64,000 nucleotides of DNA from Flavobacteriaceae bacterium (GCA_002862755.1 PKDY01000050.1:1-64000); one strand, 5' to 3'; positions 1 to 10,250 are shown, numbered from the stretch's first letter. The notes: generated by a model not told the origin, from the letters alone. Numbers and translations are program-made.

Positions 1-2491
1 TATAAGTTGTTTCTGAGCTGTCAATAGCTCCATAATATACAAATGCACTCCAGTAGTAAGGTGATTTTTTAGCATTTGAAATCGTTTGATCTTCCAGATA
101 CGCTATTTTTGAAGCATAGTTCGATTCAAAAAAAGAATGTTGTTTGTTGTAATTGGAATAAAAATGACGCATAATTTCTGAGGTCGAAAAATCATTAATT
201 TTCCACAAACTAAAAAGTACATTTTTGGCTCCTGCATATTGAAATGCACGTGCTATACTTATAGCTCCTTCTCCTTTTTGAAGTTTACCAATTCCTGTTT
301 CACAAGCACTTAAAACCACTAAATCTGGATGGCAATCTTGAAGTCCGTATAATTCATTTACTAACATCACATCATCATAAAATACTAAGGTGGCAGGAGT
401 ACTAAAAGAACCACTTGTGCCATGAGTAGAAAGATGAATGATTCCATATTGAGAGCAATATTTTTTAAAATTTTCTCGATTGGCAGCTTTATTTAGGAAT
501 AAAGTAGCATTGTTTTGTTCTAAGACTTTAGATTCTTCAATGGAATATTCTAAATACGCATTGGTGTTTTTAAAAATAGGAAAAAAGCCAACAATTGAAT
601 TGTTTTTATGAGAGACTACATTTTTAGAATAAAAGGTAGCATTACTTTGATACGCTATTTTATTTTGATAGACTAAAAAAGGAATGGTAGCATAGTTTTT
701 AGAATTGGTTTTTTGGGTTACCAATGCATCAAAAGCTACAAAATGAAGTAATCCATCAGGAATAATTACTAAATTCTTTTCAGGTTCAATTTGAGCTAAA
801 TCTAATAATGTAAAAAGCGAATAAGCTGTAGTAGTAAAAGAAGCAACATTACTATTAATGGTATTTGCTTCTTCAAAGGAAGCTATGAATTTTTTTAAAG
901 TGTTTTCTTGACCTACTTTAAATGTGATTTTTTTCCAATTTACAACTCCATTATTGCTGTAAAAGGAATACGCTTTTTCTTTACCCCAAAAATAATAAAG
1001 TAGTTGCGCTTGATCCTCATTCAGTTTTTTTTGTAAATCTTGTAGTGTTGTAGTCTCTGTTTTGTTTTTAAAGATGGTGTTGATTTTTTTATTTAGGTTT
1101 TTCAATTGAATGCTTAAGGTTGCTAATTCATTGTTTAAACTAATGAGACGTGCTTGATTTTCTTGGGTAATTTGCAAGCGAATGTATTCGTTAATTAACA
1201 ACTCTTGTTTGCTTATTAATTCGTTTTGTAATTGCAAATCAGAATTATTTGGAAATTGTTCTACAAGTGTTTTTTGATGATCACGGTCTTTTAAAACAGT
1301 GTTCTTTGTTTTTTCAGCAAATTGAAAAGCTTGTTCTAAAAAACGAAATTCTTGCTTCTCTTGATAAGCATTCCATAAGATATCGATGCATTTTTCGGTA
1401 CGTTTTCGGTTTTCAATTTGGTGTCTAATTTCAGCTTCTTGTGAGATGAGTTGGTCACGAATTAAATCACTCACATAAAAACTCAAGTCGTACCACTTTA
1501 ATTTTTTTTGGTCATCCTCTTCAAGATAGGCCAAACCATCAAAGATGACTAAAAAAGTATTTTCAGGATAAAGTATATTTGTGTCTAAATGGGGATCTAT
1601 TTTATCGAAAGGGAGCAAAGTAGTCCATGCTTTTGTAAAACTGTTTTTCGCCTTTGGAAAGTCATTTAAAGAAATGTAAATAGAAGCCTCTTCGGTGTAT
1701 AATTTTGCTAATGTTCTCGCATCTATATTTTTCTCTTTTAAAAATTGTGTCTTTGCTTTTTCAAAATAAGTTAAGGCTACATTTGGATTGTTATTTTGTA
1801 AAGCAATCCAAGCCTTGTTTTTTAATTCTTGAATGGCATTGGTTTCAACTTCTTTAAAAGTTATTTTTTCTTGAGAATTCTGGTTTTGCAAACCCATTGT
1901 ATTTACGACTAATTCTTCTTGAATCCTGTTTTTTTGGAGCGAAGATGCATTTTGATTTTTGGCTACTTTTTGCAATAAATCGATAGCTGTTTTGTAATTA
2001 CCAATAGTTTTGTACACAATAGATAGGTTAATGTATCCAGAAATAATATTAGGTTGGTTGTTGTCTTTTTCTGCCATGAAAATATACTTTTTGATGATAT
2101 TTTCTGCCAAAGTAAAGTTGCCCGTTTTTGTATACAAAGTGCCTAAGGGTTTCAAACAAAATTCGATGATATCATAATTGGATAAATGGTTGTTTGAAAA
2201 AAGTAACCAAGCCTTTTCGTAAGAAGCAATTGCTTTTTGTTGCAAATTTGTTTTCATTTCAAACGAACCTTTATTACAGTATAAAATGACTAAAGCCAGT
2301 TTTTCATCATTAGAAGAAACCGATTTTGAAAAAACAAATTCTTTTTGGTTTAATTTATTTAGGGTAGTTGAATTAGGATTGGCTACAAATGTATCAATGG
2401 CGTTGTAAATCTGATCTTCTAAATTTTGTGAAAAACTTGAGATTGAAAATAAAAGAATAAAAAGGATACTTTTAAAACTTCCAAATTGCAT
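1..2491 (-). CDS. Secreted TPR-CHAT domain protease-like protein; C-terminus truncated by window start
   Basis: Reverse-strand translation from ATG at 2489-2491 gives MQFGSFKSILFILLFSISSFSQ (signal peptide), TPR-like helices, then IIHLSTHG...LVVLSACETGIGKLQKGEGAISIARAFQYAGAKNVLFSLWK, the CHAT His/Cys catalytic motifs. Absent from the ORF track because no stop lies in the window. Confidence 0.88.
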   Translation of the reverse strand, partial: MQFGSFKSILFILLFSISSFSQNLEDQIYNAIDTFVANPNSTTLNKLNQKEFVFSKSVSSNDEKLALVILYCNKGSFEMKTNLQQKAIASYEKAWLLFSNNHLSNYDIIEFCLKPLGTLYTKTGNFTLAENIIKKYIFMAEKDNNQPNIISGYINLSIVYKTIGNYKTAIDLLQKVAKNQNASSLQKNRIQEELVVNTMGLQNQNSQEKITFKEVETNAIQELKNKAWIALQNNNPNVALTYFEKAKTQFLKEKNIDARTLAKLYTEEASIYISLNDFPKAKNSFTKAWTTLLPFDKIDPHLDTNILYPENTFLVIFDGLAYLEEDDQKKLKWYDLSFYVSDLIRDQLISQEAEIRHQIENRKRTEKCIDILWNAYQEKQEFRFLEQAFQFAEKTKNTVLKDRDHQKTLVEQFPNNSDLQLQNELISKQELLINEYIRLQITQENQARLISLNNELATLSIQLKNLNKKINTIFKNKTETTTLQDLQKKLNEDQAQLLYYFWGKEKAYSFYSNNGVVNWKKITFKVGQENTLKKFIASFEEANTINSNVASFTTTAYSLFTLLDLAQIEPEKNLVIIPDGLLHFVAFDALVTQKTNSKNYATIPFLVYQNKIAYQSNATFYSKNVVSHKNNSIVGFFPIFKNTNAYLEYSIEESKVLEQNNATLFLNKAANRENFKKYCSQYGIIHLSTHGTSGSFSTPATLVFYDDVMLVNELYGLQDCHPDLVVLSACETGIGKLQKGEGAISIARAFQYAGAKNVLFSLWKINDFSTSEIMRHFYSNYNKQHSFFESNYASKIAYLEDQTISNAKKSPYYWSAFVYYGAIDSSETTY

Positions 2492-4487
2492 AGAATTGCC
2501 ACGAATCAAAATTATTTTTAAAATTTTTATAATAACGAATTCCTAAACTTGGTCCAATTCGAGCAAAACCAAAAGTCGTATCTAAGAAAAATTGGGTTTG
2601 CACTTCAGTTTTTTCTTTGGATGTTTCAGAACGGTATTGAATTAAATTTCGATATTCATTTCCAGGAACTAAACTAGGAGTATTAGGAGTTTGGGTGATT
2701 TCATAATAATGTGTGGTTGTTTTCGTTTCCTTTGAAGATGAAACAATAGTATTTATTTGTGGACCAAAACCAACTCCGATGTAATTGTTAATATTATAAC
2801 GCAATGAAACGGGTACAGTTTCCACTATTTTTCTAGATTCTTCTACAGTAACTTCTCGTCCTACAAACGCCACATCAATAAATTGTCCTGTGCCAGTATC
2901 AAATGGTCCTACAACTTCAGGTTCTTGAGAAATAGTAAAAGAATTTTGACTTTCAAAATCATGTTTGTTAGCATATAATTCACTTTGCCAATAAAAGCGA
3001 TAGGATTTAAAAGGAGAAATTGTAAGTCCGGTGAAATAACTTTTAGAATGATTTAATTTAGGAAAATACGTATATCCAGCTTTTACGCCTATTGAAATTC
3101 CAGGGTTAAATCGGGTTCTGGAATAATTGGTGACGATAGGTTCGTTTTTATCAAAAATAATTTTTGTACGACTTTTGGTGCCTATTTTATGAAAATCTTT
3201 CCCAAATTTTAAACTGTATTTTACAAAACCTTTTGTAGAATCTTTTTCCGATACGTTTTTCTGTTGGGTACCAGGTAAATAAATGTTTTTAAAAGTAAAA
3301 ATAATTTGTTTTTGTTTAATTATAGTGTCTAAGCAACTATATCGTACTTCTTCATTCTTTGGACAAATGGGGCATGCGGGATACATACTCTCAATTTGTA
3401 GTGTAGATTTGTCAAACATATCAGGTACATCTGTCTCTAAACGAATTGTTCGCGCAGGTCCTTCACCATCATTTTGGAAACGTGTTTTAAATTTAATTCG
3501 TTTAAAACGCACCAATCTATAATTAATAAATAAGCCACTAGTAGACATTTTATTCGGATCATGAGAAGTTACAATCTCCATTTCCATGTCTTTAACTTTA
3601 TGGTTTTCATAATTATCATCAGGAACATAAATACTTCTTACTTTTAAAATAGCACTCGTATCTTTAATCATCTCTGGAGTAGTTTTTAGAGTGAAAAAGA
3701 TATGGCGTTGTTCGTTTGGGTTTAGATTTTTAAATGTGATTTTTTTTCCATTTTGAAAGGTTTGTTTAGCTTCTTCAATAGATAATGGAAGATTCTTTCG
3801 CTCTGTAGTATCTTGAAATTTATAATTTGTGTACGTTATGTTTTCGGCTGTAGCCAAAACTGATATTTGATCATCATAAGCTTGGTTGTAAACTAAATCT
3901 TTTCCTAATTCCATTATTTTTTCATCATAATAATTTCGTGTTTCTAATAATTCGAAATTATCCTGCTTAAATTCTCTTTCATTGTAATAAAAATAAATAG
4001 TTCCATTGGTTACATATTCTTTTTCATTTTTATAACTCAAAACAATAACAAAATCTTCATTTGGGAGCGGCTCTCTGTTTCTTCTTAATTCAATATTATC
4101 TTTCAAAATTGGAATTTCGTTGTCTGAAACAGTAGCAGTTTCATTTGTTTTTACTTTTGTAGGTCGTGTGGAAGGAGTTCTACCAGTGTCGTAATTGTTT
4201 GTAGCCCACAATTTCACTTCGTAGTTTCCTGGATTTTTGTAAGTATGTTTTGGTTTTTCTTTGGTGCTAAAATGACCATCACCAAATTCCCAAAAATAAC
4301 TGTAAAAAGCTTTTGGAGCACCCGCTATTTGATTTAAAGCAGGTTTTTCAGAATCAAAATAAAAGGTGTTTCCTTCTTGAAGCGGAACAATAACTGCTTT
4401 AGGAATTATTGTGTCTTTTTCTTTGGTTTGAGAAAACAACAAAATAAAATGAAAAAGAGAAAAAATAAATGCTATTTTTTTTAGCAT
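2472..4487 (-). CDS. PKD-domain protein with C-terminal beta-barrel-like region
   Basis: Signal peptide; PKD motif YFWEFGDGHFSTKEKPKHTYKNPGNYEVKLWATN; C-terminal alternating aromatic strands ending in ...WQFYAIWKF. Confidence 0.8.
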   Translation of the reverse strand: MLKKIAFIFSLFHFILLFSQTKEKDTIIPKAVIVPLQEGNTFYFDSEKPALNQIAGAPKAFYSYFWEFGDGHFSTKEKPKHTYKNPGNYEVKLWATNNYDTGRTPSTRPTKVKTNETATVSDNEIPILKDNIELRRNREPLPNEDFVIVLSYKNEKEYVTNGTIYFYYNEREFKQDNFELLETRNYYDEKIMELGKDLVYNQAYDDQISVLATAENITYTNYKFQDTTERKNLPLSIEEAKQTFQNGKKITFKNLNPNEQRHIFFTLKTTPEMIKDTSAILKVRSIYVPDDNYENHKVKDMEMEIVTSHDPNKMSTSGLFINYRLVRFKRIKFKTRFQNDGEGPARTIRLETDVPDMFDKSTLQIESMYPACPICPKNEEVRYSCLDTIIKQKQIIFTFKNIYLPGTQQKNVSEKDSTKGFVKYSLKFGKDFHKIGTKSRTKIIFDKNEPIVTNYSRTRFNPGISIGVKAGYTYFPKLNHSKSYFTGLTISPFKSYRFYWQSELYANKHDFESQNSFTISQEPEVVGPFDTGTGQFIDVAFVGREVTVEESRKIVETVPVSLRYNINNYIGVGFGPQINTIVSSSKETKTTTHYYEITQTPNTPSLVPGNEYRNLIQYRSETSKEKTEVQTQFFLDTTFGFARIGPSLGIRYYKNFKNNFDSWQFYAIWKF

Positions 4488-4562
4488 GGGTTTTGAGATT
4501 TTAGGTTAAATATAAGAAAAAGTGATGAACAAGTCACCACTTTCTCTAACAAACTAAACTAA

Positions 4563-5582
4563 TTATGGCAGCGCATTAATTGCAGCAACTAACTGAGCTT
4601 CTGTTCCTACAACCGTTTCGGTAAAAGTGAAATTATATACTGCGTTAGCGGATATTGTTACGGGTTTTATAGCATATCTCCATTGTCCATCTTCTTCCGT
4701 TGCAAAGATGATATGACACGCTAAGCCAATTGGAATTTGTCCATAATGTTCTGAAAACTGACCTGTAGCAGCATCATAGGTGTCTAATTTTGCCAAAGCG
4801 TTTCCTTCGCCATCATAATGTAGATACACGGCACTGTTTTCGTAATTGTAACCTGTTGGTACGGTAACCAAAATTTGTGTTTTTGGACCCGTGAAGCTGT
4901 AAAATTTATCGACGTTGGTCCAACCAAAATTATTAAAGAAAGCATAATAAGTAGATCCATTCGCTCCTTGTTCTAAGAATACGCCACCTTGTCCACCTGT
5001 AGCATCATTTTCTTCTCTCCATTCTATATTTCCATCTTCATCAATTTGACCATTCCATAAAATCATATCATTTTCTTCAGCTGTAAGATTGGAAGGAATT
5101 CGTAAATTCATACCGCAATTTAAAGTTATTTGTTGGCCGTTTTGTGTAGCATTAATATAAAACTCTCCACCAGAAACTAACATGGCTAAATCTCCTGTAG
5201 GTAAAACACCCATAGTGGTTTTGTCTGTAACCAACATGTTTCCGCCGCTAAAAACTTCAATATATTTAATGTCAACAATTCCTGTTAAGGGATTACCGTT
5301 AAGACTTAAGCAAGAAGGGTTAATGTCAATTTCTACTCCGTTAGTAGATGTGAAAGTTGTAGTTCCATTGGCAACATCTAACTGAAAATTTTGAGTCATA
5401 GCAGCTAAAGCATCTTCTCTAAGCGCAGAAAATTCTGCTGCAGTAGGTTTTGGATCGCAATTTCCATCACAATCATTATCATCATTTTTTTCACAACTCA
5501 TAGTGGTTGCTATTAAACCAATTATAACAGCCGTTTGAAATAATCCACTTAATTTTTTTCTTAAAACATCTAACTTTTTCAT
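4563..5582 (-). CDS. Putative lipoprotein of unknown function
   Basis: 339 aa ORF with lipobox-like TTMSCEKNDD followed by an Asp/Cys-rich linker. Confidence 0.7.
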   Translation of the reverse strand: MKKLDVLRKKLSGLFQTAVIIGLIATTMSCEKNDDNDCDGNCDPKPTAAEFSALREDALAAMTQNFQLDVANGTTTFTSTNGVEIDINPSCLSLNGNPLTGIVDIKYIEVFSGGNMLVTDKTTMGVLPTGDLAMLVSGGEFYINATQNGQQITLNCGMNLRIPSNLTAEENDMILWNGQIDEDGNIEWREENDATGGQGGVFLEQGANGSTYYAFFNNFGWTNVDKFYSFTGPKTQILVTVPTGYNYENSAVYLHYDGEGNALAKLDTYDAATGQFSEHYGQIPIGLACHIIFATEEDGQWRYAIKPVTISANAVYNFTFTETVVGTEAQLVAAINALP

Positions 5583-5634
5583 GATTTCTAATTTTTTAAT
5601 TTATAGTTATTTTCTAGTATATCAACTTTTTGTT

Positions 5635-5716
5635 TGAATTGTTACCCCTTTAGTAAAAAAACAGTCAAAAGGTTTTATACTACTATATCCATAAATGCAA
5701 TGAATTGTTACCCCTT
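5635..5716 (+). repeat. Pair of 16-bp direct repeats TGAATTGTTACCCCTT (5635-5650 and 5701-5716)
   Basis: Exact 16-bp match, 66 bp apart, in the intergenic region between the divergent lipoprotein and sigma factor genes. Confidence 0.8.
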
Positions 5717-5724
5717 AATTATTT

Positions 5725-5732
5725 TAATTTTG
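5725..5732 (+). promoter_or_regulatory. -7 element TAATTTTG for the sigma factor gene
   Basis: Matches the Bacteroidota -7 consensus TAnnTTTG about 30 bp upstream of the sigma factor ATG. Confidence 0.55.
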
Positions 5733-5762
5733 TAGTTTCTTTATATCTTAGCTAATAAATAA

Positions 5763-6353
5763 ATGGATATGAGTGAAAAACAACTACATGAAGATCAATT
5801 TTATATAACGGGTTTTAAAGAAAATAACACTTCAGTTATACAAGCTATTTATAAAAAATTTGTCCCCAAAGTAATTCAACATATCAAAAATAATAATGGA
5901 AGTGAAGCCGAAGCACAAGATGTGGTTCAGGAAGTTTTAATTACGATTTATCAACAAGCTACAGAAAAAAATTTACAATTAACCTGTCCGTTTGACGCTT
6001 ACTTTTTTTTACTCTGCAAAAGAAAATGGTTGAACGAATTGAAAAAATCTTCACAAAAGGAGGTAACATTCGGAAATGAAAATGTATCTAAAGATGAATC
6101 GCTTCAAGAAATGGTATTTCAAACCGAAACATTTTCTGAAAAACAAGCCTTATTTGATCAAATGTTTCAACAATTAGGCGAAAAATGCAAAGAAGTTTTA
6201 CAATTAAGTTTTGTGACCAAAAGTATGGAAGAAGTAGCGGTAAAATTAGGTGTAACGTATGCATATGTGAGAAAGAAAAAATCACTTTGTATAGGAAAAT
6301 TAACCGAAATGATTCAACAATCGTCCCAATATGAATCTATAAAAAAATTATAA
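5763..6353 (+). CDS. RNA polymerase sigma factor, sigma-70/ECF-like
   Basis: Region 2-like EAEAQDVVQEVLITIYQQ and region 4-like CKEVLQLSFVTKSMEEVAVKLGVTYAYVRKKKSLCIGKL. Confidence 0.85.
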   Translation: MDMSEKQLHEDQFYITGFKENNTSVIQAIYKKFVPKVIQHIKNNNGSEAEAQDVVQEVLITIYQQATEKNLQLTCPFDAYFFLLCKRKWLNELKKSSQKEVTFGNENVSKDESLQEMVFQTETFSEKQALFDQMFQQLGEKCKEVLQLSFVTKSMEEVAVKLGVTYAYVRKKKSLCIGKLTEMIQQSSQYESIKKL

Positions 6354-6354
6354 G

Positions 6355-7083
6355 ATGGAAGAAGATATATACATCACTTTTGAAGAGTATTTGTCAAATC
6401 AAATGAGTGAAGAAGATAGAAAGAAATTTGAGGAACAACTCGCTTTAGATCCTGAAATGAGTAATAAATTACAAATATATGTAAGGTGGACTGAATTTCT
6501 TGAAGGAAATTTTTCAAAAGAAACCGAAGCTTTTAAAACTAATTTAAAATCCATTTCAAAAGAACATTTTTCAAAAACAACTCATTTTGGGAAACCCAAA
6601 GTTATTCCATTATTTTCCAAATGGTTTGCTGTTGCAGCTTCTGTGGTATTGTTTTGCTCCATTTGGTTTTTTATGCAAAGCAACGAACCAAATTATGTAG
6701 AGTATAACCAACATGAAAAGGCCTATTTTACAGCAAGAAGCGAAGGTGTTGCAATTTTGAAAGAAGCTCAAGACGCTTTTAATACCCAAGCATATGAAAG
6801 TGCTGTTGGTTATTTTGAACAAATTCCGCAAGCAAATCGAAACGAAGAAATTAATTTATACTATGCGATTGCTTTACTTGAGGTCAATAAATTTGAACAA
6901 GCAGAAACCCTATTGCAAGCTATAAAAAGTGGAAATTCCGTTTATAAAGAAAAGGCGATTTGGTATTTGGGTTTGTCTAAGTTAAAACAGAAAGATTATT
7001 CCTCTTGCAAACAACTTTTAGAGGTGTTGCCAGAATCGGCTGACGATTATAATAAAGCACAAGAAATACTTGAAAAATTATAA
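6355..7083 (+). CDS. Membrane-anchored anti-sigma-like protein with periplasmic TPR region
   Basis: Directly follows the sigma factor; cytoplasmic N-terminus (FEEYLSNQMSEEDRKKFEEQLALDPE), one TM (WFAVAASVVLFCSIWFFM), TPR-like C-terminus. Confidence 0.7.
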   Translation: MEEDIYITFEEYLSNQMSEEDRKKFEEQLALDPEMSNKLQIYVRWTEFLEGNFSKETEAFKTNLKSISKEHFSKTTHFGKPKVIPLFSKWFAVAASVVLFCSIWFFMQSNEPNYVEYNQHEKAYFTARSEGVAILKEAQDAFNTQAYESAVGYFEQIPQANRNEEINLYYAIALLEVNKFEQAETLLQAIKSGNSVYKEKAIWYLGLSKLKQKDYSSCKQLLEVLPESADDYNKAQEILEKL

Positions 7084-7108
7084 ACGCTACATGAAAAAGA
7101 AAAGAAAG

Positions 7109-7136
7109 AGCTGCTGAATATTCAGTAGCTTTTTTA
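7109..7136 (+). terminator. Rho-independent terminator
   Basis: AGCTGCTGAATATTCAGTAGCTTTTTTA: hairpin plus T-tract after the anti-sigma-like gene. Confidence 0.75.
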
Positions 7137-7183
7137 GTTTAAGCCAAATAAAGATTCTATTTTTGCAACCAAATACAAACGTT

Positions 7184-7963
7184 TTGAATACCTTATTACA
7201 ATTAACAGATACACATACTCATTTATATAGTGAAGAATTTGATGCAGATAGAGATGTCATGATTCAACGTGCCATAAATGTTGGAGTTTCCCGTTTTTTC
7301 TTACCTTCAATAGATTCTAGTTGTACCCAAAAAATGTATGATTTGGAAAAACAATATCCAGACAATATTTTTTTAATGATGGGATTGCACCCAACGTATG
7401 TTAAGGAAAATTACAAAGAAGAATTGGCTCATGTAGAAAAACAATTGGCTACAAGAAAGTTTTATGCCATTGGAGAAATTGGAATCGATTTGTATTGGGA
7501 TAAAACCTATTTAAAAGAACAACAAGAAGCTTTTCAATACCAAATTCAATTGGCAAAAAAATATCAATTGGCTATCAATATTCATTGTAGAGATGCTTTT
7601 GATGAAGTTTTTGAAGTTTTAGAACAAGAAAGAGGTGCAGATTTGTTTGGCATATTTCATTGTTTTACAGGTGATTTTAATCAAGCAAAAAGAGCCATCA
7701 ATTTGAATATGAAATTAGGAATAGGAGGAGTGGCTACTTTTAAAAATGGAAAAATTGATCAATTTTTAAATGAAATCGATGTACAACATATCGTTTTAGA
7801 AACCGATGCACCTTATTTGGCACCTGTTCCTCATAGAGGAAAACGCAATGAGAGCAGTTATACTTTGTTGGTTGCCCAAAAGTTAGCTGAAATTTATCAG
7901 CTTTCTGTAGCAGAAATTGCAGCGATTACAACGGCCAACTCCAAAGCAATTTTCGGAATTTAA
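7184..7963 (+). CDS. TatD family metal-dependent hydrolase (track start 7163 probably too far upstream)
   Basis: TDTHTHLYSEEFDADRD, GEIGIDLYWD, HCRDAFDE, ETDAPYLAPVPHRGKRNE are TatD motifs. Track start TTG 7163 overlaps a TATTTTTG -7 element (7158-7165); the next in-frame start is TTG 7184. Confidence 0.85.
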   Translation: MNTLLQLTDTHTHLYSEEFDADRDVMIQRAINVGVSRFFLPSIDSSCTQKMYDLEKQYPDNIFLMMGLHPTYVKENYKEELAHVEKQLATRKFYAIGEIGIDLYWDKTYLKEQQEAFQYQIQLAKKYQLAINIHCRDAFDEVFEVLEQERGADLFGIFHCFTGDFNQAKRAINLNMKLGIGGVATFKNGKIDQFLNEIDVQHIVLETDAPYLAPVPHRGKRNESSYTLLVAQKLAEIYQLSVAEIAAITTANSKAIFGI

Positions 7964-8023
7964 CGATGATTTCATCTTCATTTATTATTTTTTTTGTTCT
8001 TTTGTGTATTGATTTTTATTAAT

Positions 8024-9160
8024 ATGTCAAAATTCGATAGTATTCGTCCTTACTATGATTCAGAAGTAAATGAAGCCTTATGTGCTTCATTAAACCATCC
8101 TATGTTAAAAGCGATGATGAATTTTACATTTCCAGATGTAGCTGATGAAGTTTGGAAAGAGCAATTAAAAAAAACACATTCCATTAGAGATTTTCAAATT
8201 AATTTTGTGTATCAATCCATTCAAAAAGTTTTAGAAAAAAGTTCGGATGGGTTAACGACTTCTGGTTTTGAAAAATTAGAAAGAAATACACCTTATTTGT
8301 TTATCTCAAATCACAGGGATATTATTTTAGATACCTCTTTACTAAATGTCTCCCTTTTTGATCATGGCTTAGTAATGACCGCTTCTGCCATTGGAGATAA
8401 TTTGGTTAAGAAAGATTTTGTCTTAAAATTATCAAAACTCAATAGAAACTTTTTAGTCCAGCGCAATCTTTCTCCCAGGGAATTGTTGCAAAGTTCAAAG
8501 TTAATGTCGGAGTACATGTATCATCTTTTGAATAAAGAAAATCGATCGGTTTGGATTGCTCAAAGAGAAGGTCGAACCAAAGATGGTAATGACGCAACCC
8601 ACCAAGGTGTTTTAAAAATGGTTGCCATGGCTTCAGATGAAAATAATGTAATGGACTTTTTTAAAAAATTAAAAATAGTTCCTGTTTCAATTTCTTATGA
8701 ATACGATCCTACAGATGCTTTAAAAATGCCACAATTATTGGCTCAAGCCAAAGATGAAGTATATATTAAGGAGAAAAATGAAGACTTTATAACACTTTTA
8801 AGTGGGATTATTGGTCAGAAAAAAAGAATTCATATTCATGTAGGCAATATTATTCAGCATGAATTGGATATAATTAAGAGCGATTTTGACAATTCAAATA
8901 AACAAATTCAAGCTTTAGCCAATGTAATTGACGATTCTATTTTGCAAAATTACAAGCTTTGGCCTACCAATTATATCGCTTACGATATCTTACATCAAAC
9001 CGAACAATTTGCCTCTTATTATACCAAAGAAGAAAAACAATTGTTTCAGAGACGTTTTGAAATGCGAATTGATACCGATAATCCTACGGTAAGAGATGGT
9101 TTTTTAGCTATGTATGCGAATCCTGTGGTTAATAAAATGAAATATCACAATGCCAAATAA
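8024..9160 (+). CDS. 1-acyl-sn-glycerol-3-phosphate acyltransferase-like protein
   Basis: PlsC-like TPYLFISNHRDIILDTSLL and WIAQREGRTKDG. ATG at 8024 (MSKFDS) preferred to the TTG at 7994 used in the track. Confidence 0.75.
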   Translation: MSKFDSIRPYYDSEVNEALCASLNHPMLKAMMNFTFPDVADEVWKEQLKKTHSIRDFQINFVYQSIQKVLEKSSDGLTTSGFEKLERNTPYLFISNHRDIILDTSLLNVSLFDHGLVMTASAIGDNLVKKDFVLKLSKLNRNFLVQRNLSPRELLQSSKLMSEYMYHLLNKENRSVWIAQREGRTKDGNDATHQGVLKMVAMASDENNVMDFFKKLKIVPVSISYEYDPTDALKMPQLLAQAKDEVYIKEKNEDFITLLSGIIGQKKRIHIHVGNIIQHELDIIKSDFDNSNKQIQALANVIDDSILQNYKLWPTNYIAYDILHQTEQFASYYTKEEKQLFQRRFEMRIDTDNPTVRDGFLAMYANPVVNKMKYHNAK

Positions 9161-10175
9161 ACCTAATATTTTATTAATCTATACAGGAGGTACAATTGGA
9201 ATGGTTAAAAGTACTGTTTCTGGTGCTTTAAAAGCGTTTAATTTCAAAAAATTGCTGAATAAAATCCCTGAAATTAAACTGTTAGATTGTGAAATTGATA
9301 CCCTTTCTTTCGAAGAACCCATCGATTCTTCCAATATGAATGTCAAATATTGGCAACAAATCGCAGGAATTATTCAGGAAAATTTCACAAAATTTGATGG
9401 ATTTGTGGTTTTGCATGGGTCTGATACCATGTCTTACAGTGCTTCTGCATTAAGTTTTATGTTGGAAAATTTATCAAAACCAGTAGTTTTTACGGGTTCT
9501 CAATTGCCTATTGGAGATTTAAGAACAGATGCTAAAGAAAATTTAATTACAGCCATACAAATAGCTTCTTTAAAAGAAAAGGGAAAATCGGTAATTCAAG
9601 AAGTTTGCTTGTATTTTGAATATAAATTATATAGGGGAAACCGAACCACCAAAATAAGCGCAGAGCATTTTAATGCATTTGCATCTCCAAACTTTCCTGA
9701 GTTAGCAGAGTCAGGCGTTCATTTGAAAGTGAATAAAGAAGCAATTCTGAAAAAAGCAAACACTAAAGCACTAAAAGTGAACTTGGATTTTGATCAAAAT
9801 GTAGTTATTTTAAAAGTTTTTCCAGGGATTACAGCAGCAGTGATGGATGCTATTATTCATATACAAAATTTAAAAGGAATTGTTTTAGAAACCTATGGTT
9901 CTGGAAATGCACCCTCAGAAAAATGGTTCATAGAAAAATTACAAGAAGCAATAAATAATAATATTCACGTTATAAACGTAACGCAATGTAGTGGAGGAGC
10001 TGTTACGATGGGTCAATATGAGACGAGTACGCAATTAAAAAAGATTGGAGTTATTTCTGGATATGATATTACAACAGAAGCAGCCATTACAAAATTGATG
10101 TATTTATTAGGTCAAAAAGTGTCTCATAAGGTGTTCAAAACCATTTTTGAAACCAGCTTACGAGGAGAAATATAG
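9150..10175 (+). CDS. ansA: Asparaginase, type I
   Basis: LLIYTGGTIGM and FVVLHGSDTMSYSASALSFML are asparaginase catalytic motifs. Confidence 0.85.
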   Translation: MPNKPNILLIYTGGTIGMVKSTVSGALKAFNFKKLLNKIPEIKLLDCEIDTLSFEEPIDSSNMNVKYWQQIAGIIQENFTKFDGFVVLHGSDTMSYSASALSFMLENLSKPVVFTGSQLPIGDLRTDAKENLITAIQIASLKEKGKSVIQEVCLYFEYKLYRGNRTTKISAEHFNAFASPNFPELAESGVHLKVNKEAILKKANTKALKVNLDFDQNVVILKVFPGITAAVMDAIIHIQNLKGIVLETYGSGNAPSEKWFIEKLQEAINNNIHVINVTQCSGGAVTMGQYETSTQLKKIGVISGYDITTEAAITKLMYLLGQKVSHKVFKTIFETSLRGEI

Positions 10176-10250
10176 TAAAAAATAGCACTAAAATTTTTAT
10201 ACGTGAGAATTTTTACGTTATTTAGCGCCCTTGAAATTGAACATTGTCAA

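Noticed and set aside
3283-3522. Short ORFs antisense to long conserved genes (e.g. 3283-3522, 5182-5385, 6088-6285, 16223-16510, 26736-27062, 28597-28896, 30843-31214, 40297-40557, 41686-42069, 60107-60415)
   Set aside because: They lie inside longer ORFs with recognisable protein families and have no independent promoter or homology cue; treated as shadow frames.
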